Below, piece by piece: positions 46,296-56,734 of a DNA stretch of 64,000 bases. Position 1 is the first letter of the stretch; the number at the start of each line of letters is the position of its first letter. This stretch comes from Gammaproteobacteria bacterium (lineage in GTDB: Bacteria; Pseudomonadota; Gammaproteobacteria; Steroidobacterales; Steroidobacteraceae): positions 62,001 through 126,000 of the forward strand of contig JAQGOG010000178.1 of NCBI GenBank assembly GCA_028293765.1, read 5' to 3'. The notes under the pieces are model-generated. The model was given only the letters and a program-made list of their open reading frames with translations. It was not told the origin of the DNA and made no database searches. The translations under genes and the position numbers were made by a program.

Positions 46296-46311
46296 TGGCA
46301 TACGTCTTGCT
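46296..46311 (+). promoter_or_regulatory. sigma-54 promoter for flgB operon
   Basis: TGGCATACGTCTTGCT, GG and GC ten bases apart, 38 bases before the flgB ATG. It would drive the rod and hook genes flgB onward. Confidence 0.85.
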
Positions 46312-46349
46312 CTGATGGCCACAGGTCCACTGTCCGTCGGATTTACGTC

Positions 46350-46754
46350 ATGCCGCTCAACCTCGACAGCTACCTCGGCGTCCACCAGGACGCCCTGAAA
46401 TTATACGGTCAGCGCACCGAAGTATTGGCGACGAACCTCGCCAACGCGGATACACCCAACTATCGCGCGCGTGACGTCGACTTCAAGGCGGCTCTCGCTG
46501 TGGCGGGTTCACCCGGCAGCGCAGTGAGCCTGGCGACGACGAATCCCGGACATCTATCGACAGCAACGCCCGGCGGCGCAGCGACGCCGGACCTCAAGTA
46601 TCGCGTGCCGCTGGCTCCGTCCCTCGACGGCAATACTGTCGACGTGCAGATGGAACAGGCCGCATTCGCCCAGAACTCGGTGCACTTCCAGGCCACCCTG
46701 ACTTTTTTGAACGCGCGGCTGCGCGGCTTGATGACCGCCATCACGGGTCAATAG
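46350..46754 (+). CDS. flgB: FlgB, proximal rod protein
   Basis: Subunit of the rod that passes through the periplasm. 134 aa. The rod-family start is clear: RTEVLATNLANADTPNYRAR, and C-terminal MEQAAFAQNSVHFQATLTFL. Weak Shine-Dalgarno. First gene of the flgB-L run. Confidence 0.95.
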   Translation: MPLNLDSYLGVHQDALKLYGQRTEVLATNLANADTPNYRARDVDFKAALAVAGSPGSAVSLATTNPGHLSTATPGGAATPDLKYRVPLAPSLDGNTVDVQMEQAAFAQNSVHFQATLTFLNARLRGLMTAITGQ

Positions 46755-46799
46755 GGCGGCCAACAGGCCACATCCCCAAGGAAACGAGCGTAAGCACAC

Positions 46800-47234
46800 A
46801 TGCCGTCATTCAAGGTGTTCGATATCGCAGGTTCGGCGTTGTCCGCACAGTCAGTGCGGCTCAATACCGTCGCCAGCAATCTCGCGAACGCTGACAGCGT
46901 AAGCGGCGATCCTTCGACCGTATATAAGGCGCGCCACCCGGTATTCGAGGCCGTGCGCGCCTCGCTCGGCTCACAGATGGGCGGCGCGAACCAGGGTTCG
47001 GGCGCAGCCGTGCGAGTGAACGGCATAGTCGAGAGCAACGCGCCGCCCACCGCACGCTATGAGCCCGGCAATCCGCTTGCCAACGAGCAGGGCTATATCT
47101 ACGCGCCCAACGTGAACGTGGTGGAGGAAATGGTCGACATGATCTCCGCCTCGCGCGCCTATCAGAACAACGTGGAAGTCATGAACACTTCCAAAGACCT
47201 CATGCTCGCCACCCTGAAGCTCGGACAAGGCTGA
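46800..47234 (+). CDS. flgC: FlgC, proximal rod protein
   Basis: 144 aa. N-terminal SVRLNTVASNLANADSV and C-terminal VNVVEEMVDMISASRAYQNN are the flagellar rod/hook family signatures. 45 bases follow flgB with no clear feature. Confidence 0.96.
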   Translation: MPSFKVFDIAGSALSAQSVRLNTVASNLANADSVSGDPSTVYKARHPVFEAVRASLGSQMGGANQGSGAAVRVNGIVESNAPPTARYEPGNPLANEQGYIYAPNVNVVEEMVDMISASRAYQNNVEVMNTSKDLMLATLKLGQG

Positions 47235-47269
47235 TCCGCGCACCTACGAGACAGACACAGAGACTTCCC

Positions 47270-47983
47270 ATGTCAACAACTACAGTCGGCTCGGTGAACA
47301 CCGTCGGCGCTTACTCCGCCCAGACCCAGGCGGCCGCGGCCGCGGATCCCGGTACCAACGGCAGCCCGGCGAACGCCACCGGCTCGACCGGCCAGATCGA
47401 TCAGAACCAGTTCCTGCAGCTCATGGTGGCGCAGCTGAAGAATCAGGATCCGACCAAGCCCATGGATCCCAGCACGTTCGTGGGGCAGCTGGCGCAGTTC
47501 AGCACAGTCACCGGCATCCAAAACATGCAGACATCGATGAGCTCACTAGCCACATCGATGCGTTCGTCCCAGATTTTGAGCGGCACCTCGCTCGTCGGAC
47601 ACCAGGTGCTGGCGCCCGCGACCTCGACGACGATCGCAACGGGAGACACCGTCAGCGGCGCCGCCGACGTGTCGGTCGGCACGACCGCTTTGCAGGTCAA
47701 CGTGCTCGATTCCAGCGGCCAGCAGGTGCGAACCTTCTCCGTGACCCCGCAAACCGGGCTCACGAATTTCACCTGGGACGGCAAGACCGCCTCAGGGACC
47801 GCGGCGGCGGCGGGGCAGTACACGTTCAAGGTGATTGCGGGCGCCGGCACCAGCGCGACGTCGCTGGCTCCACTGCTGACGGCAAAGGTCGCCAGCGTGA
47901 CGATCGACCCGACGACCCAGGACCTCACCCTCAACACAAACGCCGGCGCGCTGGCCCTCAGCACCGTCCGCCAGGTCATGTAA
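47270..47983 (+). CDS. flgD: FlgD, hook capping/assembly protein
   Basis: Scaffold at the tip of the growing hook. 237 aa. N-terminal export part with IDQNQFLQLMVAQLKNQDPT and PMDPSTFVGQLAQFSTVTGI, then a FlgD Ig/Tudor-like region (VNVLDSSGQQVRTFSV; LTNFTWDGKTASGTAAAAG). Confidence 0.96.
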   Translation: MSTTTVGSVNTVGAYSAQTQAAAAADPGTNGSPANATGSTGQIDQNQFLQLMVAQLKNQDPTKPMDPSTFVGQLAQFSTVTGIQNMQTSMSSLATSMRSSQILSGTSLVGHQVLAPATSTTIATGDTVSGAADVSVGTTALQVNVLDSSGQQVRTFSVTPQTGLTNFTWDGKTASGTAAAAGQYTFKVIAGAGTSATSLAPLLTAKVASVTIDPTTQDLTLNTNAGALALSTVRQVM

Positions 47984-47992
47984 GGAGCAACC

Positions 47993-49213
47993 ATGTCTTT
48001 CGATCTCGCCCTGTCGGGCATCAATGCGGCAAACACGGATCTCAACGTGACCTCGAACAACATCGCGAACGTCGCCACGACCGGCTTCAAGCAGTCCCGG
48101 GCGGAATTCGCGGATCTGTACGCCCAGAGCCAGGGCGGAGTCTCCAAGATCGCCGTCGGCAACGGGGTGCGGGTGGCGGACGTGGCCCAGCAGTTCAGCC
48201 AAGGCAATCTCACGTCCACTTCGAACAACCTCGACCTTGCCATCAACGGCTCGGGTTTCTTCGTCCTCAGCAGCGGCGGGGCCCTGAGCTATACGCGGGC
48301 CGGTGCGTTTCAGGTCGATGGCAACGGCAATATCGTCAACAACAGCGGCGAAGCCCTGCAAGGCTATCCAGCGCTTGCGAATGGAGGTTTCAACACCGGC
48401 GGACTCTCCAACCTCGTACTGACGACCGCCGAAAACGCGCCGAAGGCCACGACTACGGCGAGTCTCACGCTCAATCTTCCGGCGAGCGCCACCGTGCCGA
48501 CCAACCCCACTTTCGATCCGACCGACCCTAAGAGCTACACGAACACGACGTCGCTCACGACGTACGATTCCCTGGGAGCGGCGCACACCTCGCAGCTCTA
48601 CTTCATCAAGGGAGCGGCCGCAAACGCGTGGAATGCGCAGCTTTATGTGGACGGTAACGCTGTCGGCACGCCACAAGCCCTCACCTACTCGAACGCCGGC
48701 GCGCTGACTGCACCTGCCGGCGGCAAGCTCACGTTCCCGGCCTATACGCCTGCAACGGGCGCGGCGCCCATGAACATGACCTTCAATTTCAGCGGCACGA
48801 CCCAGTTTGGCGACGCCTTCACCGTCAATGCAGTGAGCCAGGACGGCTACACGACCGGGCGCCTCATCGGCATCGCCATCGATCAGACCGGCGTCGTCCA
48901 GGCCCGTTTTACCAACGGGCAGTCCACGTCACTGGGACAGGTGGCGCTCGCGAATTTCGCGAACCCGCAGGGGCTGCAGCAGCTCGGCAATACCCAGTGG
49001 GCGCAGACTTTCGCCTCGGGTTCGGCCGTGACAGGCGTGGCCGGCAACTCCGGCTTCGGCACGATGCAATCAGGGCAGCTCGAAGGCGCTAACGTCGACA
49101 TGACCACGCAGCTGGTGAAGATGATCCAGGCGCAGCGCGACTTCCAGGCGAACGCGCAGGTGATCTCGGTCACCGATTCGATTACCCAGACGATCATCAA
49201 CATCCACGCCTGA
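47993..49213 (+). CDS. flgE: FlgE, hook protein
   Basis: Structural subunit of the hook. 406 aa. N-terminal LSGINAANTDLNVTSNNIAN and C-terminal GANVDMTTQLVKMIQAQRDF helices polymerise; the central D1/D2 domains (GSGFFVLSSGGALSYTRAG; YDSLGAAHTSQLYFIKG) are typical. Confidence 0.97.
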   Translation: MSFDLALSGINAANTDLNVTSNNIANVATTGFKQSRAEFADLYAQSQGGVSKIAVGNGVRVADVAQQFSQGNLTSTSNNLDLAINGSGFFVLSSGGALSYTRAGAFQVDGNGNIVNNSGEALQGYPALANGGFNTGGLSNLVLTTAENAPKATTTASLTLNLPASATVPTNPTFDPTDPKSYTNTTSLTTYDSLGAAHTSQLYFIKGAAANAWNAQLYVDGNAVGTPQALTYSNAGALTAPAGGKLTFPAYTPATGAAPMNMTFNFSGTTQFGDAFTVNAVSQDGYTTGRLIGIAIDQTGVVQARFTNGQSTSLGQVALANFANPQGLQQLGNTQWAQTFASGSAVTGVAGNSGFGTMQSGQLEGANVDMTTQLVKMIQAQRDFQANAQVISVTDSITQTIINIHA

Positions 49214-49224
49214 GCTGAAGTTTC

Positions 49225-49965
49225 GTGGACAAACTCCTCTACGTTGCAATGACCGGCGCCAAAGAGACTCTGCGCGCGCAGGCGGCCAACAACCACAACC
49301 TGGCGAACGTCAGCACGACGGGTTTTCGCGCCGATCTCAACGCGTTCCAGAGCCGTGCCGTCACGGGCGCCGGTTATGCCTCGCGCGTCTATGCGACCGA
49401 CGCGACGACCGGGTGGGACAACACCACCGGCGCGATGCTGACCACGGGCGGCGATCTCGACGTTGCGGTTCAGGGAACAGGTTTCATTGCCGTGCAGGGC
49501 AGCGACGGTAAAGAGGCCTACACCCGCGCTGGCGATCTGCACGTCGATCCCAGCGGGCTGCTCATGAACGGTGCGGGGCACGTAGTGCTTGGGGACAACG
49601 GCCCTGTCAGTCTTCCCCCGCATTCCTCAATCAGCGTAGCTGCCGACGGTACCGTGTCGATCGTGCCGCTGGGACAGCCCGCCAACACGACTTCGACCGT
49701 CGCCCGCATCAAGCTCGTCAATCCGCCGACCGAAACGGTGGTCCGCGGTGATGACGGCCTGTTTCATCTCAAGAACGGCACGAATGCGCCGGCGGACGCC
49801 GCCGTAAAAGTAGCATCCGGAGTACTCGAGTCGAGCAATGTCAACGCGGCCAACGCGATGGTGAACATGATCGAGCTGGCACGCAACTTTGAGATGCAGG
49901 TGAAGGCGATAAAGAGCGCCGAAGAAACCGGCGCGTCGTCGACGAAACTGCTGCAGTCGAACTAA
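49225..49965 (+). CDS. flgF: FlgF, proximal rod protein
   Basis: 246 aa from GTG 49225. MDKLLYVAMTGAKETLRAQA with NNHNLANVSTTGFRADLNAF at the N-terminus and SSNVNAANAMVNMIELARNF near the C-terminus. Shorter loops than FlgE, as expected for a rod protein. Confidence 0.95.
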   Translation: MDKLLYVAMTGAKETLRAQAANNHNLANVSTTGFRADLNAFQSRAVTGAGYASRVYATDATTGWDNTTGAMLTTGGDLDVAVQGTGFIAVQGSDGKEAYTRAGDLHVDPSGLLMNGAGHVVLGDNGPVSLPPHSSISVAADGTVSIVPLGQPANTTSTVARIKLVNPPTETVVRGDDGLFHLKNGTNAPADAAVKVASGVLESSNVNAANAMVNMIELARNFEMQVKAIKSAEETGASSTKLLQSN

Positions 49966-49980
49966 CTAGAGGTATTCGCT

Positions 49981-50766
49981 ATGGATCCCGCACTCTGGGT
50001 CGCAAAGACCGGTCTCGACGCCCAACAGACGCGAATGACCGTGACCGCTAACAATCTGGCGAACGTCGCTACGACCGGTTTCAAGAAAGACCGCGCCGTG
50101 TTCGAGGATCTGTTGTATCAGAACGTGCGCCAGGTCGGCGCCGCCACTTCGCAGACGACGATGTCGCCCTCCGGGCTGTCGCTCGGCACCGGAGTGCGCA
50201 TAGTTGCCACGACGAAGTCGTATACGCAGGGGAATCCCTCCACGACCGGCAACCCTCTCGATCTCGCCATCAACGGCCGCGGTTTCTTCCAGATCCTCAT
50301 GCCGGACGGATCGCTGGCGTATACGCGTGATGGCACCTTCCAGACGAGCCCCCAGGGCCAGCTCGTCACGGCCACCGGTTACACGGTACAGCCGGGCATA
50401 ACGATCCCGCAGGGCGCGCAGAGCGTCACGATCGGCAACGATGGCGTGGTGAGCGTCACTGTCCCGGGACAGAGCACACCGACGCAGGTGGGGCAGCTGC
50501 AGTTGGCGGATTTCATCAATCCGGCGGGCCTGCAGGCGCGTGGCGAAAACCTGGTGGTCGAATCTGCCGCGAGCGGCCCCGCTCAGACAGGGACGCCGGG
50601 ACTGAGCGGACTGGGGAGCCTCAATCAAGGCTCGCTCGAAGGTTCCAACATCAACGTCGTCGAAGAGATGGTCAACATGATCGAAGTTCAGCGTGCTTAT
50701 GAAGTGAACTCGAAAGCGATCACGACGACCGACCACATGCTCCAGTTCGCCACCCAGAACATGTAA
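49981..50766 (+). CDS. flgG: FlgG, distal rod protein
   Basis: 261 aa, highly typical. N-terminal [20 protein letters not shown] and [21 protein letters not shown]-terminal [20 protein letters not shown] and [20 protein letters not shown]. The stop shares a base with the flgH start. Confidence 0.97.
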   Translation: MDPALWVAKTGLDAQQTRMTVTANNLANVATTGFKKDRAVFEDLLYQNVRQVGAATSQTTMSPSGLSLGTGVRIVATTKSYTQGNPSTTGNPLDLAINGRGFFQILMPDGSLAYTRDGTFQTSPQGQLVTATGYTVQPGITIPQGAQSVTIGNDGVVSVTVPGQSTPTQVGQLQLADFINPAGLQARGENLVVESAASGPAQTGTPGLSGLGSLNQGSLEGSNINVVEEMVNMIEVQRAYEVNSKAITTTDHMLQFATQNM

Positions 50767-51458
50767 TGGCAGCCGTGTTCCGAACTACAGACAATTGGCC
50801 GCGTTTCCTGCTCACCGTGGCGGCGACCATTGCGCTCGCCGCCTGCGCGGTGCGGCGGGAACCGAAAGAAGACGATGCCTTCAAGTGGCCGCAGGAAGCC
50901 CCGGTCGCGATGAACGGGGCCATTTATCAAAGCGGGCGCGACGTCGCCCTCTTCGAGAACGCCACGGCACATCACGTGGGCGACACGGTCACTGTGCACC
51001 TCGTCGAACAGACCGCCGCCCAGAAGAGCTCCAGTACCGACACGGCGAAGACTTCCAAAGACACGCTGCCCGGACCTACGGTTTTCGGGAAACCGGTCAC
51101 CATTCACGGTACGGCCGTGCTGAGCGGCAATCTGGGCAACGACTCGAGCTTCGCCGGCTCCGGCAGCAGCAAGCAGAGCAACAGCCTGTCCGGCGATCTG
51201 ACGGTCACCGTGATACAGCGCCTTCCCAACGGCAACATGCTGGTGCGCGGTCAGAAGTGGATCGGCATCAACCAGGGCAAGGAGTACGTGCGGCTACAGG
51301 GCGTGATCCGCCCGATCGACATCGCTCCGGACAATTCGGTGCTGTCCTCGAAGGTCGCGGACGCGAGGATCGGCTATGGAGCGACCGGGGCACTGGCAGA
51401 TGCCAACGCGCCGGGCCTGCTGCAGCGTTTCTTCAATTCTCCCTGGATGCCGTTTTAG
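50766..51458 (+). CDS. flgH: FlgH, L-ring lipoprotein
   Basis: Outer-membrane ring around the rod. 230 aa. Lipoprotein signal with lipobox LAAC (acylated C27). Core features: [40 protein letters not shown] and the C-terminal [20 protein letters not shown]. Confidence 0.96.
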   Translation: MAAVFRTTDNWPRFLLTVAATIALAACAVRREPKEDDAFKWPQEAPVAMNGAIYQSGRDVALFENATAHHVGDTVTVHLVEQTAAQKSSSTDTAKTSKDTLPGPTVFGKPVTIHGTAVLSGNLGNDSSFAGSGSSKQSNSLSGDLTVTVIQRLPNGNMLVRGQKWIGINQGKEYVRLQGVIRPIDIAPDNSVLSSKVADARIGYGATGALADANAPGLLQRFFNSPWMPF

Positions 51459-51472
51459 GCTTGGGCTCGTTC

Positions 51473-52618
51473 ATGAAGACCTCCGTTCATCCCCTTGTCA
51501 CGGCCTGGCTCGCACTTGCAGGTGCCGTGGGCCTGCTGCTGGCGCCCCTGGCGCATGGCGAGACGCCTCACAATACCGAGCGAGTGAAGGATCTGGCCGC
51601 CGTATCCGGCGTGCGCTCGAACCAACTGGTGGGCTACGGAATCGTGGTCGGCCTGAACGGCACGGGCGACCAGACGAGCCAGGCGCCGTTCACGATCCAG
51701 AGCATCGAGAACATGCTCGCGAAGTTCGGCGTCACGATTCCGGCGACGAGCAATCCGCAGTTGAAGAACGTCGCGGCCGTCACGGTGCATGCCGATTTGC
51801 CGCCGTTCGCGAAGTCCGGCCAGACGATCGACGTCACGGTGTCCTCCATCGGCAATGCCGGCAGTCTGCGCGGCGGCAGCCTGATCATGACCCCCTTGCG
51901 CGGTGTCGACGGAGAGGTCTACGCGATCGCGCAGGGCAGCCTCATCGTCAGCGGCATCGGTGCCGAGGGCAAAGACGGCTCGCGGATCTCCGTCAACATC
52001 CCGAGCAGCGGCCGCATCCCGAACGGCGCGAGTGTGGAGCGTGAGGTGCCTTCCAACTTTGCGAGCCAGCCGTTCGTGATGCTCAACCTGCATACACCCG
52101 ATTTCACGACCGCCGCACGCCTCACCGAGGGCATCAACAAGCTGCTCGGCCCCGATACGGCGCAAGCGGTCGATTCCGTATCGGTCAAGGTCCAGGCGCC
52201 TGTCGACACCAATCAACGCATCGCATATCTCGCGACGCTCGAAGCCATCGAAATCGAACCGGGCGAGGCGCCGGCGCGCGTCATCGTAAACTCACGCACC
52301 GGCAGCGTCGTGATCAGCTCTCACGTACGCGTAATGCCTGCAGCGGTCGCTCACGGCTCGTTATCCGTCACGATCACGGAGCGCAGCGACGTAAGCCAGC
52401 CCGGTCCATTCAGCCAAGGCAGCACGGTAACGACCCCGCACAGCACTATCGACGTCAAGGAAGGCGACGCGCGCATGTTTCTGTTCAACGCTGGCGTGAA
52501 CCTCGATGAGATCGTACGGGCCGTGAACCAGGTGGGCGCGGCACCCGGAGATCTGGTCGCGATTCTCGAAGCGCTGAAGGAAGCCGGCGCTCTGCGAGCG
52601 GAGCTCATTGTCATATGA
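51473..52618 (+). CDS. flgI: FlgI, P-ring protein
   Basis: Periplasmic ring attached to peptidoglycan. 381 aa from ATG 51473, with a signal peptide ([17 protein letters not shown]). Family motifs [40 protein letters not shown] and C-terminal [20 protein letters not shown]. Stop overlaps the flgJ start. Confidence 0.97.
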   Translation: MKTSVHPLVTAWLALAGAVGLLLAPLAHGETPHNTERVKDLAAVSGVRSNQLVGYGIVVGLNGTGDQTSQAPFTIQSIENMLAKFGVTIPATSNPQLKNVAAVTVHADLPPFAKSGQTIDVTVSSIGNAGSLRGGSLIMTPLRGVDGEVYAIAQGSLIVSGIGAEGKDGSRISVNIPSSGRIPNGASVEREVPSNFASQPFVMLNLHTPDFTTAARLTEGINKLLGPDTAQAVDSVSVKVQAPVDTNQRIAYLATLEAIEIEPGEAPARVIVNSRTGSVVISSHVRVMPAAVAHGSLSVTITERSDVSQPGPFSQGSTVTTPHSTIDVKEGDARMFLFNAGVNLDEIVRAVNQVGAAPGDLVAILEALKEAGALRAELIVI

Positions 52619-53598
52619 CCGCGCCCGTGCCAGACACCAGTGTCTACACGGACACCAAGGGCATGGCCGCCCTCAAGCGTGGCGCCCAAGCGCACGATCC
52701 CAAGGCGATCCGCGAAGCCGCGCGGCAGTTCGAGAGTCTGTTCACACGCATGATGCTCAAGAGCATGCGGCAAGCGACTAGCAAAGATTCCCTGTCGAGC
52801 AGCGATCAACAGGACTTCTATCAGGGCATGTATGACGACCAGCTCGCAGTGGAGGTGAGCAAGGGACATGGCCTCGGTCTTGCGGACATGCTGGTGCAAC
52901 AGCTCACGCGCGCGGGACTGGTGCCCGCTGATACGGCCAATGCCTCGGGAAGCGGCGCAGCAACCCCGGGAACTGCGTCGTCCGCGCCGGCGGCGACGAA
53001 TGGGTCAAGCGGTGCTTCCGTAAGTGACACCCCCGCGTCGAGCACGACGGCGTCGGGCACCGCTCAAGCAACATCGCCCGCCACGACACAGAACGATTTC
53101 GTTCATGCGGTCTGGCCTGCTGCCGAGGCGGCGGGACGCGAGCTTGGTGTCGATCCACGCAATATCGTGGCACAGGCGGCTCTCGAGACCGGCTGGGGAC
53201 GTTCCGTGCCGGCGGACGCCCAGGGCAATTCGAGTTTCAATCTGTTCGGCATCAAGGCCGGCGAGCAATGGTCCGGCAGCTCGGTCGGCGCGCGCACTCT
53301 CGAGTTCTCGGGCGGCGTACCGGTCGTGCGCACAGACAAGTTCCGCGCTTACAGCTCGACGGCGGACGGCATCAAGGATTACGTAAACTTGCTTCGGAAC
53401 AGCCCACGCTATGCGGCAGCCCTCAATACAGGCAGCGACACGGGAGCTTTCGCCGCGGCGCTGCGCCAAGGCGGCTACTCGACCGACCCCGCTTACGCAC
53501 AGAAGCTGGCTGCGATTGCACAGAATGTGGACGGAATCACGGCGGGACTCAAGTCCGCGGCCGCCCGGCCGATAGACCCTACAACCAGGATGCTCTGA
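52615..53598 (+). CDS. flgJ: FlgJ, rod cap and peptidoglycan hydrolase
   Basis: Opens the cell wall for the rod. 327 aa. N-terminal rod-cap domain ([20 protein letters not shown]), Ala/Ser/Thr linker (~105-155), and C-terminal glucosaminidase (GH73) domain with catalytic-type E191 (AALETGWGR) followed by [17 protein letters not shown]. Two-domain form as in gamma- and betaproteobacteria. Confidence 0.95.
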   Translation: MTAPVPDTSVYTDTKGMAALKRGAQAHDPKAIREAARQFESLFTRMMLKSMRQATSKDSLSSSDQQDFYQGMYDDQLAVEVSKGHGLGLADMLVQQLTRAGLVPADTANASGSGAATPGTASSAPAATNGSSGASVSDTPASSTTASGTAQATSPATTQNDFVHAVWPAAEAAGRELGVDPRNIVAQAALETGWGRSVPADAQGNSSFNLFGIKAGEQWSGSSVGARTLEFSGGVPVVRTDKFRAYSSTADGIKDYVNLLRNSPRYAAALNTGSDTGAFAAALRQGGYSTDPAYAQKLAAIAQNVDGITAGLKSAAARPIDPTTRML

Positions 53599-53608
53599 GG
53601 CGCCGGAC

Positions 53609-55498
53609 ATGGCCGATTTTCTTTCCAACGGCGTTTCAGCCCTGCTGGCGTTCCAAAAAGCCCTGGACGTTACCAGCCAGAACATCTCGAACGTCGCGAC
53701 CCCCGGCTACAGCCGGCAGAGCGTCTCGCTGGTCACGAACCCGCCGGAGCAGGCCGGTAACGGGTGGATCGGTACCGGTGTGAACGTCAATACGATCACC
53801 CGCTCGTACAACGAGTTTCTCGCGGCGGAAGTACGCTCCTCCTCCTCGACTTACCAGCGTTCGAAGGAGTTTTCCGCGAATGCGACCCAGGTCGACAACA
53901 TGTTCGCCGACTCCAAGACCGGGTTGTCGGCTACGTTGCAGTCCTTCTCCAGCGCGGTCCAGAACATGGCCAACACGCCGGCGTCGACCGCTCCGCGGCA
54001 GGTGGTGCTGTCGCAGGCACAGGCTCTGGCAAGCCAGCTGCAGTCCTATAACGGCCAGCTCACGACCCTCGGCGTCCAGCTCGAGTCGCGCGTCCAGACG
54101 ACGGCGAGCGACATCTCCTCGATCGCGCAGAACATCGCCAAGCTCAATGGAGAGATCTCGAATGCCCAGGCTCTGAACGGCCAGCCGCCGAACGACCTGC
54201 TCGATCAGCGCGACCACCTCCTCACTCAGCTCAGTGCCGACGTCAACATCAACGTCTCGCAGCAGGGAGGCTCGGTCAACGTCTACATCGGCAATGGTCA
54301 GCCGCTCGTCGTCGGGACGGTAGCGTCGACGCTGGGCACGGCTCCGAATGCGTACGACCCGACTCGCAACGACCTGGTTTTAAAGAGCGCCAATGGCTCG
54401 GCGAACGTCACGTCCAGCATGACCGGGGGCACGCTCGGCGGAATGCTCGATTTCCGCACCCAGGTGCTCGATCCCGCGCAGAGCACGCTCGGTCTAATCA
54501 GCGTCGGGATAGCCAACGTCGTCAACCAGCAGCAAAGCGCGGGCGTGGATCTCAACGGCAATGCCGGCCAGCCGATTTTCGCTGTCGGCGGCGTTCAGGT
54601 GCAGACGAACGCAAACAACGCCGGGAGTGCGACGCTCGCGGTCACTCGTTCGACCATCAGCGCTCTGACGGGTTCGAATTACATCCTGCAGGACACGGCC
54701 GGTGGGTGGAAGCTCAGCAACGCCGCCACTGGCGCGAACGTTCCGCTCACGGGCGCCGGCACCAGCGCGAGCCCGTTCCAGGCGGACGGGCTTTCCATAG
54801 TCGTGAGCGGCACAGCGACTGTGGGCGACAGGTTTGCCATTCAGCCGACCACAGGTGCCACTTCGGGCTTGAATGTGCTGCTGACCAATCCGGCGCAGAT
54901 CGCCGCGGGCTCGCCGATCACGGCTGCCGCGGGGACGACCAACACCGGTACGGCGACGATCGCCGGCGGCACCGTCGTCAATCCAAGCAACGCGCAGTTG
55001 AAAACGGCCGCCACCATACAGTTTCTCAGCGCAACGACATACTCGATCAATGGCACTGGATCCTACGCCTACACCTCCGGCCAGCCGATCACAGCCAACG
55101 GGTGGCAGGTCACTGTCAGCGGCGCGCCGGCGACGGGCGACACGTTCACGGTCGGGTACACCACCGCCAATACGGGCGACAACAGCAACGCCCTGAAACT
55201 CGCTGCGGTGTTCAACCAGCCCATGCTCAACGGCGGCAAAGACTCGGTGAACGCGACACTGAGCAGTTTCATCGGCAATCTCGGCACGGTCACCAAGCAG
55301 GCGCAGAACGATAGCGCGGCACAGCAGTCAGTGAACAGCAGCGCCACGCAGTCGCTCTCCAACGTCTCCGGCGTAAACCTCGACGAGGAGGCGGCGAATC
55401 TGCTGCAGTTCCAGCAGGCCTATCAGGCCGCAGCGCAACTCATCGGGATCTCGAGCACGCTGTTCACTTCGATCTTGCAAGCCGTCAGGGGCCAATAG
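53609..55498 (+). CDS. flgK: FlgK, hook-filament junction protein 1
   Basis: 629 aa, about 80 more than E. coli FlgK. N-terminal ALDVTSQNISNVATPGYSRQ and C-terminal NVSGVNLDEEAANLLQFQQA are standard. In the centre are two related beta-rich segments, about 355-413 and 445-515, the latter ending PATGDTFTV. The second resembles the insert in FlgL. Exported with FlgN's help. Confidence 0.96.
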   Translation: MADFLSNGVSALLAFQKALDVTSQNISNVATPGYSRQSVSLVTNPPEQAGNGWIGTGVNVNTITRSYNEFLAAEVRSSSSTYQRSKEFSANATQVDNMFADSKTGLSATLQSFSSAVQNMANTPASTAPRQVVLSQAQALASQLQSYNGQLTTLGVQLESRVQTTASDISSIAQNIAKLNGEISNAQALNGQPPNDLLDQRDHLLTQLSADVNINVSQQGGSVNVYIGNGQPLVVGTVASTLGTAPNAYDPTRNDLVLKSANGSANVTSSMTGGTLGGMLDFRTQVLDPAQSTLGLISVGIANVVNQQQSAGVDLNGNAGQPIFAVGGVQVQTNANNAGSATLAVTRSTISALTGSNYILQDTAGGWKLSNAATGANVPLTGAGTSASPFQADGLSIVVSGTATVGDRFAIQPTTGATSGLNVLLTNPAQIAAGSPITAAAGTTNTGTATIAGGTVVNPSNAQLKTAATIQFLSATTYSINGTGSYAYTSGQPITANGWQVTVSGAPATGDTFTVGYTTANTGDNSNALKLAAVFNQPMLNGGKDSVNATLSSFIGNLGTVTKQAQNDSAAQQSVNSSATQSLSNVSGVNLDEEAANLLQFQQAYQAAAQLIGISSTLFTSILQAVRGQ

Positions 55499-55500
55499 AC

Positions 55501-56700
55501 ATGCGCATATCCACCATGGCATTCAATCAGTCGGCGATCGACTCGATCGACGCCCGCAGCTCGGAGCTGTCGAAGATCCAGAGCCAGGTCGCCAGCGGCC
55601 AATCCATCCAGAGCCCGGCCGACGATCCGGCGGCGATGGTGCACATTCTGCAGCTCCAGCAGGCGCTGACACAGTCGACGCAGTACGGCACCAACGCCGA
55701 TGCCGCCACTACGCGGCTCTCGTACGAGGATCAGTCTCTGACGGATACGACGAACTTGCTGCAGCACATCCGCGACCTCACGGTGCAAGCCAACAGCGGC
55801 ACCCAGGACCCGACCTCGCGCGCCGCCATTGCGACCGAGCTCGATCAGAACGTGCAGCAGCTGCTGGATATTGCCAATCGGCAGGATGCGAATGGTCAAT
55901 ATCTGTTCTCGGGTCTGACGACCCAGACGCAGCCGTTCTCGCGTTCCGGCACCGGCGCAGTCGGCTACTCGGGAAACGACGGCACGCGACAGGTCCAGAT
56001 CAGCCAGACTCAGCGGGTGCAGGACGGCGACTCGGGCGCCCGCATCTTCATGAATGTCCAGGCGGGCAACGGTACCTTCACGACCGCCTCGACCACGACG
56101 AACACCGGCACGGGCTCGATCGGGGCGACGGCGGTCACGAACCCGTCCGCGTGGGTCAACGACACGTACACGATCAGCTTTACGAGTGCCACGGCCTACC
56201 AGGTCACCAACAGCGCCAACGCCGTGGTCGGCTCGGGCACTTTCACACCGAACGGCAGCATTACGTTCAATGGGGCAAGCGTAACCATTCAGGGTCAGCC
56301 CGCGGCGGGCGATACGTTCACGGCGGCCCCCGCCGGCACTCAGGACATGTTCACGACACTCGATAATCTGCGGACGGCGGTGCGCGCGCAGATCAATACG
56401 CCCGCCGACAGTGCGCAATACGCAAGCAATATGAGTATTGCCCTGAATCAGATCGACCAGGCGCTCAACCACGTCGCCGACGTGCAGGCCGGGGTCGGCG
56501 CGCGCCTGAATACGATCGACACGGCCAAAGCCACTGGCCAGACCGAGCAGGTGAACCTGCAGACCTCGCTGTCGCAGCTGCAGGACCTGGATTATGCCAG
56601 CGCGCTCGGCAAGCTGACCCTCGAGCAGACCGGGCTGCAAGCGGCGGAAGCCTCGTACAGCAAGATCGCACAGCTCTCCCTGTTCAATTACATCAAGTGA
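55501..56700 (+). CDS. flgL: FlgL, hook-filament junction protein 3
   Basis: 399 aa, longer than the ~317 aa E. coli protein. N-terminal MRISTMAFNQSAIDSIDARS and C-terminal EQTGLQAAEASYSKIAQLSL are family ends. The extra length is a segment at about 201-278 (NTGTGSI to PAAGDTFTA) similar to a FlgK segment. Start is two bases after the flgK stop. Confidence 0.93.
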   Translation: MRISTMAFNQSAIDSIDARSSELSKIQSQVASGQSIQSPADDPAAMVHILQLQQALTQSTQYGTNADAATTRLSYEDQSLTDTTNLLQHIRDLTVQANSGTQDPTSRAAIATELDQNVQQLLDIANRQDANGQYLFSGLTTQTQPFSRSGTGAVGYSGNDGTRQVQISQTQRVQDGDSGARIFMNVQAGNGTFTTASTTTNTGTGSIGATAVTNPSAWVNDTYTISFTSATAYQVTNSANAVVGSGTFTPNGSITFNGASVTIQGQPAAGDTFTAAPAGTQDMFTTLDNLRTAVRAQINTPADSAQYASNMSIALNQIDQALNHVADVQAGVGARLNTIDTAKATGQTEQVNLQTSLSQLQDLDYASALGKLTLEQTGLQAAEASYSKIAQLSLFNYIK

Positions 56701-56734
56701 TCTGTGACGTACTTCATGTTTCGGCAGCCGCACC

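Larger units (their letters stand above)
46041..46349. other. divergent flgA-flgB regulatory region
   Basis: A 309-base gene-free stretch. It holds a sigma-54 site on each strand (46056-46071 minus, 46296-46311 plus) about 225 bases apart. The middle has no recognised gene or clear repeat; enhancer sites for the FleQ/FleR-like activators would be expected there but were not identified. Confidence 0.6.
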
